DNA of 64,000 nucleotides from Nymphaea colorata (lineage: Eukaryota > Streptophyta > Magnoliopsida > Nymphaeales > Nymphaeaceae). The stretch is from contig NC_045142.1 in the NCBI RefSeq assembly GCF_008831285.2, positions 13,408,716-13,472,715 on the forward strand, written 5' to 3'. Made by a program: the position numbers and the translations under genes. Positions within the stretch are counted from its first letter, which is position 1; each line of letters opens with the position of its first letter. The notes below the pieces were generated by a model that made no database searches, had not been told where the DNA came from, and saw only the letters and a list, made by a program, of their open reading frames with translations. Shown here piece after piece: positions 54,548 through 64,000 of the stretch.

Positions 54548-54716
54548 CAATGGCAGAGCCACATATCGGCTGGTGTGGACAGTTGCCCACACCAATCCTT
54601 CAATGTTTCTTTACCTTTACATTAACGTCTTCAAATATTTGGTATATGAGTGCCTTTTCGATATAGAAATAAATGAGTGAGTGCCCCTCCAGAAAAAATT
54701 TCGTGTTCCACCACTG
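54548..54716. mobile_element. Short hAT-like MITE, 169 bp
   Basis: Ends CAATGGCAGAGCCAC and, inverted, CAGTGGTGGAACACG. 8-bp flanks GCAATAGA (54540-54547) and GCAATAGG (54717-54724). Confidence 0.78.
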
Positions 54717-54724
54717 GCAATAGG

Positions 54725-55561
54725 CTATTGTGATGGCATTTATAGCGGTGATTGTGGATTGATTATCATGGTAAGTATTTACAAGAGTGATATTTCACTC
54801 TCTAGACACAGGTTGGTCGACTGAACCACATTAGTCCTTGATTTGTTTTTCTTTATTCCTTGAATCCATTTAATCTTATCAATGTGCATTCATTTAATGG
54901 CAAGGATTAGGTATTTGATGTTGAGCAAATTTCGTCAATGTTTCTCATGAAGATGCACAAGATTGGGGAGGCCAACCTCTACATCACCATCAAAGACCTT
55001 CCTACTTTAATGACTCCGAAGATCATGCTACAAAGGACACTACTGTCATTGTTGGATTTGAACATTGCACATGAAAAGCCTGCCCACTGCTGCTTCACTA
55101 GTTGGATTTGGATCAAATATCCGCATCTTACTTCAAAAAGTTGGATCTTGAATACATTTTTAACATCCATTTAAGAGATCTGACTAGATTCTGATTTTAA
55201 AAATGGCACTTGATTGGAAATCAGTTCAGTTTACAATAAATATCTGATCAGATTTGTATTTAACCAAATTAAGATCTAATTTTAATCAATATTTTATGTT
55301 TAATATCTTTACATTTTGAAACTCAGTTCTTAACCTATCATCATGCAATTGAGATTCAGATTCAGTTGTAAATGTAATGGATTCAACTCAGATTTGGATT
55401 ATAGATTCAGCTTCAGCTTCATACATCCCTAGCTGTCGTCACCTATGGCTTTGTCAAGATTGTGAAACATGCAGATGGAGAGAAGGTTCCCTTGTTTGTT
55501 TGTTTTTCTTTTTTTTTTAATGTTGATATTGACACCCATGATGTCTCCATCGTCGCCATGA
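54725..55561. other. Intergenic, no gene
   Basis: AT-rich. Words like gattcagattcag near 55330-55410 suggest a worn repeat. Nothing coding. Confidence 0.5.
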
Positions 55562-55569
55562 AACGATGA

Positions 55570-55763
55570 ACAGGGGTGGAGCTAGGGTAGGTCCGCAAGG
55601 GCCATGGCCCTACCTCAAAAAGAAAATTAAAATTTACATGTAAAATTTTAAAAAAATTCACTTGTCCTGCATAAAAAATTTTAAAAATGATCTTTTGGCC
55701 CATGTCAAAATTTAGAAACTTTAATTCGACCTCCTTCATGAAAAATTTTTGGCTCTACCCCGT
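55570..55763. mobile_element. Short hAT-like MITE, 194 bp
   Basis: Ends ACAGGGGTGGAGC and, inverted, ACGGGGTAGAGCC. 8-bp flanks AACGATGA (55562-55569) and AACGATGC (55764-55771). A truncated inverted relative lies at 63321. Confidence 0.8.
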
Positions 55764-55771
55764 AACGATGC

Positions 55772-57432
55772 AACTTCGAGATGAGGTCCACTGCAGGAGA
55801 TGACCACCACAACCACAACGCCTTCGACAATAGAACGATGACACATTTTGCTCAAGAGTTTGACAAGAAGCACCAAGAAGGCCCATTCCTTAAACCATGA
55901 ACACAATCTGGGTGCTACGAGCATGAGGGCATTTTAGCACTTTTCTATTTCATTTAAGTTTTTCACTCAGCTTCTGTGCCTGAGTTTGAGAATTAGCTTC
56001 ATAAAGAGCACTTTTAACTTATGCTGCTAACACAGGAAACCATGTTCCCTTGTTCAAACGAAGGGGCAATTTTGTCATTTGACATAGGATATATTTTTTT
56101 CCTCATTCCACTTATGTCCTTATGGAGAGAGGTTGTCAATTTAAATTGTATGAGTATTTTTGTCATTTTAGTATCCAACACACCAAGACAATATAGCTCG
56201 CGGAACTGTATATAGACTATGCAGTTTCCAAATATCAATTTTTGCAAACTTGGTAGTCTTGTAAATTGCCCATCGAGCAGAAATTTGCAGTTCTTTATTG
56301 ATATAATTAACCATGTTAGTACCGATTAATCAACATAAAGATGTGCTTTTATTAAAAGTGTTTTAACTAATTTATTTTATAAATACAACTTAAGTTAGTG
56401 AGAAACTTGGTGTGTAAGTGGCTCAAGGTTACTTTTTTGAAATTAGTGCAAAATTGAGCAGTGTTTTCTAACAACATTGAAACATAGACTGTGTTTCTTA
56501 TTATTGCTAATCATTTAAGTATGTTTATGAAAACCATAGCAAAACTAATGATAATGATGAAATGGAGGAGGACAGGTGGAAAAAGGGCAAAAGTTGTCGT
56601 GAAGAGTCGTAGCATGAGCGTTGAAGATGGATGACCCAACGGCTACTGCACAACGGCACGGGGCCCCGATGTCAACAAAGACTGCATTTTCTACCGTCAA
56701 AACTTGGAAGAAGTATCCCAACTTCCTATGGCGTTTGACTGTTCCCAGCATTCCACTGCAGTAGTATTTGTCTTGCTTTTCTCCTATCTTTTATGTTGGG
56801 AGGCTGCGCTGACTAGCATGACTGGTTTATTGTGGTGGACATTATTTGTTTCTCAAAATCTAATTATTATGATCTCTTGCCTGTTGTTGATATATGATAG
56901 AGGGTAAGCTAAAACTTGAGTCTATATGCTTGGTAGGTACATTTTTTCATATATACTTAAAGAAAAAGGGAAAAATCCGTTCAAGTTTGTACCATTTTCT
57001 CTTTGAATTTTTCCTTTTGTGGAGACATAAAAACTCATGAACACTTTCAGATGAGTAGCCACATGAAAGTTACTTGTTTGATATGTGTTTGTGTGTGTGC
57101 AATGTGTACAACATTAAAAAAAAAAAACACTGAATTTATCACATAAACTATTTATAAAATTGAATTCAACAAAAAGTTCTTAGGAAGAAGCTCAAAATTA
57201 TGCATGTTGTTTAGTTATCTATAAGCTTAGTTCTTAGGAGGAGGTGATGAATGTTCATCTTCCCCAACAAGACATATGTCCCATATGTGATTTTTTTTTT
57301 TTTTTGAAATAATCCTATATTTTGCAGAGAAGAATGCCCACATATACCTTTATAAAATGATGAAGCTAGCTGTTGTCTAGCCTCAAATGTTAGTTTTCTT
57401 GGTTTAAGACCTCTTTCTTCCTGTGTGCATGT

Positions 57433-57493
<61 letters not shown>

Positions 57494-58408
57494 TAGATAT
57501 ATGTAAACTGGAATCTTTTATTGAAATCTTATTAAAATTTGGACAAAATCAAATTTTAAAATAATTAAAAAAACAAGATCCTAAACGTAAAATGCAAAAA
57601 TAAGAATGCGGTAGTAAAAACCATAAAATAACACAAAAAAGGCAAAAATAATATGAAAAACCAAAGAATATAAAAATACGTGAGAAACATGAAAAAAACT
57701 TTTTCCCGTGTTTTTAATTTTGGTATTTCTAAAAAAAAAAACATTTGTTTGCCTTTTTCGATTGATTTATTTTCACATTTTTAACAAATCTGTACAAGAA
57801 AAACATATTTTTGGAACTATGATTTAAAGTACAATATGGTAAACATGCAGGCTGGATAGAATTGATTCATAATTGTTGAATGTATCTTATGGTTAAAAAA
57901 TAAAAATCCATAACTAAAAACACTATAAATCATACCTAAAAGTACTATGTTGCGTTATAAAACCATCACTAATGTTCTCATAGCATGAAAATAAATTTTC
58001 AGCGATGTATATGACCTCCCCTAACATATGAATATGATTTTAGTGTCCAGAGCCTTTTTTTTATTGTTCTAAACCTGTCGACAGAGGAGACACGTAAAGG
58101 CAGGCACCGAACACCGATACAGAGCCCCATCGACATGAACTCATTCAATAAACACATGATCGATCAATTTGTCAACTCCTTGAGAAGGAAATTGCAGTGA
58201 AAGAATTTACATCTTAAATGGCTTCCATAATCCACCGCTCCACAATAAATTACCCAAAAGAATCAGATGAAACAACCAATTAAAAATTTTGCAAATCAAA
58301 TCCAACAATTAGAACAATGTAGAGAGGAGAATGAAAATGGAGAAGCACGGTGATGCAGAGTAGCAGAAAGAAGAAAATTGGCGGCGCAGGCGACCTTCTC
58401 TTGTAGTG
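55772..58408. other. Intergenic between the convergent genes
   Basis: No gene recognised. Contains a long CT then TG microsatellite (57434-57494) and an A-rich stretch at 57530-57840. The receptor kinase 3' UTR should lie just below 58409. Confidence 0.55.
57434..57494. repeat. (CT)n-(TG)n microsatellite
   Basis: About 20 CT units pass directly into TG units. Confidence 0.95.
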
Positions 58409-60760
58409 CTATAAGCTGACAGATGAAATGCCATTGCTGGAGATGCTCCCATGGCTCTCACTGAACCTGGACACGGCCCTCTCTAAATTGGCCACGATAT
58501 CAGTCATGCTCGGCCGCTCCCTGCCATCCAAATTCACGCAATGCGCCGCCATGTAGGCCATGAGCTCCACCGCCTCCGCCTCCGCACCCTGCGGCGGAGC
58601 CACCCTCCTGTCCAGTATCGCCGTCAATTCGTCGGAAATGATCTTCCCAACGGCGAAATCGACGACGCTCACCGGCGTCCCGGTCGCCTCGTCCTTGTGA
58701 ATCGCGCGCTTGCCCGTCAGCATCTCCAGCATGACCACGCCGAACCCATAGACATCGCTCTTGGTGGTGAGGTGCTGCAGCCCGTAGTATTCGGGATCCA
58801 TGTAGCCGACGGTCCCCGCTGCTACCAAATTCAGGTGGCCGTCTTCCGCGTCCGGCCCCTTGAGCGAAAGCCCGAAATCCGACACCCTCGCCGTCCATCC
58901 GATGTCTAGCAAGATGTTGGACGACTTTATGTCCCGGTGAATGATCGGCGGCACGGCGTAGTTGTGCAGGTACTCGATGCCGCGCGCCGCGTCGAGGGCG
59001 ATCCTGATTCTCGTTCGCCATGAGTTTATGTGCGAGCTTGGCTCGTTCCTGGTGTGCAGGTGATCGTAGAGAGCGCCGTTGTGCATGAATTCGTAGACCA
59101 ACAGCCTCTCCTCGAGCTCCTCGCAAAAGCCCACAAGGGAGACCAGGTGCTTGTGATGAAGACGAGAGAGGAAGGCGAGTTCGGATTGGAACGCGCTCTC
59201 TTTCTCCTGGAATTTCTTCGTCCTGGGGCCGATCTCCCCCCTCTTGATCGCCACTTCCCGACCATCGGAAAGCTTTCCCCTGTAGACGGTGCCGAAACTC
59301 CCCGCTCCGATAATGTTCTCCGCTGCAAACCCATTTGTGGCGGCGGAGAGCTCCGAGAAGGAGAATTCTTCTGCCCCTCGATCAATTGGCTTCGTCGACG
59401 ACGTGCCGCTCCTCTGCCGCCGGAATACTGAAGACCTTGACGGGCTTGTCGTGATAACACCGGCGATCCTTGGCTGCACAGAATTGTGTATCCTTTGTTG
59501 CCTGCAGCAGCAAATGCCGGACCACATGCAGTAGACGACGGTGGCGATGCCGGAAAGAGCACCGAGGCTTCCTATCGCAGCGAAGGCGATAAGCCCCTTG
59601 CTTTTCGAGCTACCTGACGGGCTTAAGGACGGAGGAGGAGAAAGAAATGGTGGTGGAGGCGGCGGAGGTTGGTCGCTACAGAGCGCGCAGATCATCAGAG
59701 AAGCGGAACAGAGGTTCTCCGAGTCAGGGTAAGGGCCGCATTGACATTCTGCCGGCCGAGTGCAACGTCCCGGGATGATCTGCGGCAACGGAACGGCTCT
59801 GGCCGGATTGAACCTGTTTAGCCCCCAGCAAACGACGGAAAGCTTGCCCGTGGTCAGCCCGCAGACGAAGTCGTCGCCGGAGACGATGGACTCGAAAGAG
59901 GTGTCATTTGGATAAGAGCGGGGAAACCCACCGCCCCAGCACACTGTTGTTCCGTTTGATTTCCTAATCGCGCAACTCCAGTTCCTCCCCAAAGCAAGGC
60001 CGGTGAATGAGAATGGCGGTCCCTGTGGAGCATTCAGTTGCCCGGAGTCATTCTTCCCATGGCAAACTAACGCGCCATCGACGGCTACCCCGCAAGCATG
60101 CGATTCACCAGCTACCAACGTGAGCAAACCGGCGGTAGATTGAGCAAATCCTGCTTGAATATCCGACGCGACCGCCGTGGCAGCTCCGTCACCTGCCACG
60201 GCCCAACAGAGGACGCGACGATTCTCAGCGACGGATATGCCGCAGGAGAAGCCGCGTCCGGCGGTGATGGACCGGAGCCCTCCCAGGTCGACTGCAGGGT
60301 CTCGGAAGGGACGCCAACAACCAACTGCCCCCGTGGCATTGTGGATGGCGCAGACATGACTCTCGCCGACGGTGGCTTCGGCCAGCGGCATAGTGGCGCT
60401 GTTGTAGATGCGCTTCGGAGAGAGAGTTCCATTCCCCGGCAACATTGCCAAGGCCTCCCAGCAGAGAAGCTGCAAACCGCCGGCCCTCAACCCACAGAAG
60501 AAATCCCTGCCACCGGCGATTCCGTTGAAGGAGACACTGGGGAGGACCTGCACCACCGCTCCCCCAACCACACACTCGATGCTCTGCGGGACCCGTCTCC
60601 CGCTTCGAATCCCGCACACGGTGCCCGTCCCGTACGCCACGGCGACGGTCGACATGGAGCCGAGCCCATCTGCCTTGGGAGCAGCGAACAGCAGGAACTC
60701 GATCACCACCAAAGCGGAGGCGAGGAAAGATGTGGCGGAGCTGCGCCTCTCTCCCCTCAT
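58409..60760 (-). CDS. CCR4-like: CRINKLY4-related receptor-like kinase (CCR4-like), intronless, 783 aa
   Basis: A plasma-membrane receptor serine/threonine kinase. The start chosen is Met at 60760 (MRGERRSSATSFLASALVVI), because it begins directly with a signal peptide. The upstream Met at 60883 would put a Ser/Pro-rich 41-residue tail in front. Extracellular part (about 35-330): crinkly repeats with the Cys pattern VCGI/FFCGL/LLCW/HVCAI/FSCGI, as in RCC1-like propellers, then a Cys-rich stretch (CTRPAECQCGPYPDSENLC), then a Pro-rich linker. Membrane segment at about 388-411. Kinase: GAGSFG at about 485, VAIK, HRDIKSSN at about 606, DFG at about 627, GYMDPEYY, and an end ERPSMTDIVANLERA. All catalytic residues are present. 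The family controls epidermal and meristem cell signalling; its ligand here is unknown. It is strongly GC-rich compared with its surroundings, with no frame break. Ends in TAG. Confidence 0.95.
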   Translation of the reverse strand: MRGERRSSATSFLASALVVIEFLLFAAPKADGLGSMSTVAVAYGTGTVCGIRSGRRVPQSIECVVGGAVVQVLPSVSFNGIAGGRDFFCGLRAGGLQLLCWEALAMLPGNGTLSPKRIYNSATMPLAEATVGESHVCAIHNATGAVGCWRPFRDPAVDLGGLRSITAGRGFSCGISVAENRRVLCWAVAGDGAATAVASDIQAGFAQSTAGLLTLVAGESHACGVAVDGALVCHGKNDSGQLNAPQGPPFSFTGLALGRNWSCAIRKSNGTTVCWGGGFPRSYPNDTSFESIVSGDDFVCGLTTGKLSVVCWGLNRFNPARAVPLPQIIPGRCTRPAECQCGPYPDSENLCSASLMICALCSDQPPPPPPPFLSPPPSLSPSGSSKSKGLIAFAAIGSLGALSGIATVVYCMWSGICCCRQQRIHNSVQPRIAGVITTSPSRSSVFRRQRSGTSSTKPIDRGAEEFSFSELSAATNGFAAENIIGAGSFGTVYRGKLSDGREVAIKRGEIGPRTKKFQEKESAFQSELAFLSRLHHKHLVSLVGFCEELEERLLVYEFMHNGALYDHLHTRNEPSSHINSWRTRIRIALDAARGIEYLHNYAVPPIIHRDIKSSNILLDIGWTARVSDFGLSLKGPDAEDGHLNLVAAGTVGYMDPEYYGLQHLTTKSDVYGFGVVMLEMLTGKRAIHKDEATGTPVSVVDFAVGKIISDELTAILDRRVAPPQGAEAEAVELMAYMAAHCVNLDGRERPSMTDIVANLERAVSRFSESHGSISSNGISSVSL

Positions 60761-61118
60761 CTGCAGACCAGCAGGAGAGATCGAGAAAAAGATAATGTGA
60801 CCACACCCTTCATCGCCATACGACGAGCTGCAGCTGCCGGACGACGATGGAGGAGGAAGATGGGACTCGTTCTCTGCACACACCGAGAGAGAGAGAGAGA
60901 GAGATCAACGTCTTGGTCTTCTCATTTCTAAAGCCAAAAAGGGAAAAGGAGGAGGTGATTGAAGGACTATAATTTAACAGGGGCGGTGGATGGCCCTCGG
61001 ATCGTGTGAGGCAATGCGCATGAGTTTGTCTGTCACGCCCTTGTTGACGTGAATCAGGTGAAGAAAACTAAGGAGAGCAGAGGAGGAATAAAGAACAGGA
61101 CAAGCAGGAAAGAACTCG
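60761..61118 (-). promoter_or_regulatory. Receptor kinase 5' leader and upstream region
   Basis: A GA run on the + strand (60885-60903) reads as (CT)n in the leader, a common feature of plant 5' UTRs. No clear TATA box could be fixed. An in-frame upstream Met lies at 60883. Confidence 0.45.
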
Positions 61119-62155
61119 ATGTCGGGGACGGAGGAAAGGGGCAACTACAGAGGCGACGGGAAGAAAAAGAAAGAACGAAATGAAAGACCAAAAGAGGCGC
61201 TTATGCATGCTTCATCCACCCTGCCTCCTTCCCCTCTCTCTCTCTCCGAGCTGGTCTGGTCGGTGAGACAGGCCGAGGCTGCCATTTCTCACTTTTTGAA
61301 GGTCAACTTTGATGGCTTGAATCACGCTACAAAAGAAAATCTGTTCGGTTGGGGGGACGAAGATGTTACTCAGAATCTTCTTATAGTTGCGCGAAAGACC
61401 CACCGTTCGATGGAAGACCAAACCTCCATCCAACTCCTCCTTTGTCCTACAAGACACTCGGCTTACCGTCGGTGCTCAGATGTTACATTTATTTTACTCC
61501 AACTTAACTTGTATGTTGGTGGTTTATCTTTACAACACAAAAAATTGTACATTATTTATTTTTACCACACAAAACCTCAACCCATGCACCAACCCCTAGT
61601 TGTCATTTTTTTTTCATGTTTGATTTACAAATTTACAACAACTTTCCACTCGAACGTTGAAAAGTTGCTTGGCGCGTTTCAACAAACATTTGGGATAGAA
61701 AATGGAAGAAAAAGGACAACCAACTCCAAATAGATATAAAAGCGACGCCTCCAAATAGGTAAAGAAAGCAAATCGTTCACACTCTGCTCTTCCATCTTTG
61801 TTGCTATGGCTGAATGTAGGTTGCAGGTGGGGCTTTGTGGATGGTTGTCAAAGGTAGCAGCCGCGTCGATGGCTTCTGGCGCGGTGTCTTCGATCATTAG
61901 CCTTGGTGGGAGCAGAGACGAGCAGGTGAAAAAAAGTGGGACCTCATCGAGTCGGACTGTCTTCCTCTCCACAACAGTTCCCAACTTTTAATACATGAAG
62001 GGCCATCGTTTTAGAATTGTGGACAATGGATTTTGAATTAGAAAATTTTTCCAACCAATCAAATTTGGCCTACGAAAGATTCGGCATCTCTTCTCGTTGG
62101 CTTTTTTCTGGGAAGCCAGTAGTCTCCTGTATGCTTAAACCATATCCACTTTTTG

Positions 62156-62285
62156 GGATGTTCACAATATTTAGATTTGAATATATATGAGAAACCTGTA
62201 CGTGCCATATTCCAATTCTCGGATGTTCACAATATTTAGATTTGAATATAGATGAGAAAACTCTACATGCCATGTTTGAGTTCAA
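62156..62285. repeat. Tandem duplication, 2 x 65 bp
   Basis: The unit begins ggatgttcacaatatttaga; the copies differ at several positions. Confidence 0.9.
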
Positions 62286-63320
62286 AACTGAATTTACGAT
62301 CTAAACCTGATGGCAATTTGATTTTTAAGTTCATATCCAAACCTGAATACAACTTTTAAACTGAATTTGAACTATACATGAAATTTTAAGAATCAAATTT
62401 AAAAGTTTATAGGCATTACGTAAAGGATATTTATATAAAATCAAATCAAATAGGCAGTCATTTCTTAAATTGGAATCCGATCCAATTTAACTCATATCTA
62501 ATTTTTTAAAACCAGATTCATAGATTCCAAATCAGATTTATTGGCGTCCCTATCCATGACTGCACCACTTGGACAGTTTGTGCATAAAATAATAATAATA
62601 ATAAGATAAGTGATCGCAACACAAGCTGCAGCTCCACATAAAAAACAGGATGCATTTCCTGGGAGAAAATGTTGGTCGTTTTCTGCTAGAATACCTCTTA
62701 TCCGTTTCAGAACTAAAAATAATTTCTTTTTTTCTTTTTTGGTTCTCTTGGCATGACCATAAACACACACATTACCGCTGGGCCCCTTTTAAAGGGTAAA
62801 GAAATTTCCTCTTGAACAATTTTAATTAAGGCGTATTTTTAGGAAACAATTTTGGGTCAGTACGTTTGAAACTGGCTTTGCACTTTCTGAATCTCTTGAG
62901 CTAAACCAACTAGATCATACTCTGCATCATATTCATTTTAATAAAAAAATAAAAGAGAATTTTAAAGAATCGTTGTAGACAGGGATATTAATCGATCAGA
63001 GTCAAACCAACCATAAATAAATGCTTACATCCGATTCAGTGGTGAAGTAAGATACATAAGGGGCTTGCAATTTTTATGGGGCAGCCAATATTTAAATAAG
63101 TATATGAGGAATTAATATGCAAGTAAGCCATTTATGTGCATCGGCCCTTGGCCGCTGATACGATTACATTGATGCTGCCAATTATATTAGATCCTCGCTA
63201 GGTTTAGATTCAAATATTAAAGTAGGAGGTCTACAGCTTTAAAATTTTAAGTGCAATCGACTTGGATGCTGCCAAATTGGATATGTATCAGATTTTACTA
63301 CAACAACCCTACACCTTTGC

Positions 63321-63465
63321 CAGGGGTAGAGTTAGAAATTTTTCATGAGAGGGTCGAATTAAGTTTTTAAATTTTGACGTGAGCCGAAATAGTGAAAATT
63401 TTTAAAAATTTTACATGTAAAGTTTTAATTTTTTTTTTGAGGTAGGACCATGGGCCCTTGCGGGG
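63321..63465. mobile_element. Truncated MITE related to the one at 55570
   Basis: Starts caggggtagagttagaaatt and contains, inverted, the same core (tttacatgtaaa, ttttttttgaggtagg, ccatg..cccttgcggg). The far end is missing. Confidence 0.6.
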
Positions 63466-64000
63466 TGAAGGGGAGCCTCGTCTTAGTAGTAGCTCAAATT
63501 AAATTTTGTTATAGGATCCAACTTCTTAAGTTTGGATTTGGCTCAAATATCAAATTATATTGGAGACTTATGCATCTTAAGAGCAGGTTGTGTGTTATGC
63601 GGCGAGGTGGAGGCAGTCTTTCCCCTAAGGCTCCCGGATTGACAGACCAGTGAAAATCAGCTAGTCAATTCAATTTTCTGGATGCTATTTTTTGGAATTG
63701 TAAATAGTAGACACATGAAATTCAAGTTGACTGTGTACCGTTTTCTACTCAAGTCCTCTGCACAACCGGAATAGAGTGAAATGGGAAGACGCTTTGGCAT
63801 ATCTCCTCCATCCATCTCCCTAACCTTGGGCATCGGGCTGGCCCGGCTCGGCCCAACACCTGAAACCCAAGCCTAGGCTCAGCCCAACCCTTAATTTTGC
63901 TCGATTAAATTAAAAAATATATATTTTTAACATAAAATAATATATAAATATAATTAATTGTAATAAAATATTATAATTATATATAAAAGTTAATCAAATA

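Larger units (their letters stand above)
61119..64000. other. Downstream flank, no recognised gene
   Basis: An open stretch of 204 codons on + (61119-61733, MSGTEERGNYRGDGKKKKER...) and one of 101 on - (61679-61984) match no family I know. Their ends are compositionally poor (tyrosine and lysine-rich from AT DNA). The last 200 bp contain a GGGCTGGCCCGGCTCGGCCC word typical of small plant repeats. Confidence 0.45.

Noticed and set aside
58500-59562. Other long frames over the kinase domain on both strands
   Set aside because: Shadows of the same GC-rich gene; Arg/Ala/Gly-rich with no motifs.
60098-60931. 277-codon + strand reading frame opposite the receptor kinase
   Set aside because: GC-rich DNA has few stops. 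The minus strand encodes a complete, conserved kinase, and the + frame has no recognisable domain.
61119-61733. 204-codon + frame after the receptor kinase promoter
   Set aside because: No family resemblance, low-complexity start, AT-derived end, no sign of splice or conservation. Could not be supported as a gene.
1-64000. CRISPR arrays, bacterial operons, tRNA or rRNA genes
   Set aside because: No spaced identical short repeats, no operon-like gene spacing, and no cloverleaf with a GTTCGA-type loop was noticed. The repeats seen are plant microsatellites and transposon ends.

Overview
The window is nuclear DNA from a flowering plant. It has many short protein-coding exons with GT..AG introns, Copia retrotransposons primed by initiator tRNA-Met, hAT transposons with 8-bp target duplications, and a plant-specific CRINKLY4-type receptor kinase. 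Codons and introns alone do not identify the species. The long, repeat-filled introns argue against a compact genome.

About 1.2-51.0 kb, + strand, is one gene for AMP deaminase (FAC1/AMPD-like). Sixteen exons from 3874 to 51039 join in frame into 602 residues ending in TGA. They carry the zinc and catalytic motifs THVHHS, RPHAGE, HNIAHG and STDDP. A seventeenth exon is proposed at 1264-1338; it ends in the right phase but appears to carry a one-base shift. The remaining N-terminal exons are unresolved or upstream of the window. Introns fall into two classes: 75-170 bp, and 1.3-15.3 kb. The long ones hold nearly all the mobile DNA.

Mobile DNA inside the gene: (1) Copia-1, 7387-12703, and Copia-2, 32700-37896. 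Both are full length, have perfect 5-bp target duplications, lie antisense to the gene and have broken polyproteins. (2) A hAT family with CTATGTCA-type ends: two 3.2-3.3 kb copies with decayed transposase genes (26392-29562 and 43731-47069, both antisense) and a 1.0 kb non-coding copy (22996-24003). (3) Several hAT-like MITEs, including an element nested inside another at 13902-14668. (4) A second MITE family with CTATGTTGT ends, present as two inverted copies. One of these was split by Copia-2, and the pair flanks five AMP deaminase exons. (5) Solo or truncated LTRs and many short tandem duplications.

About 51-58.4 kb is intergenic and repeat-derived, with two small hAT-like MITEs. At 58.4-60.8 kb, - strand, lies an intronless, GC-rich and apparently intact CCR4-like receptor kinase gene. 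From 61 to 64 kb no gene is recognised.

The two genes converge and have no evident pathway link. I found no new biological system. The most notable features are the inverted MITE pair around catalytic exons, the exact nesting records of the transposons, and the suspected frame break in the N-terminal AMP deaminase exon.
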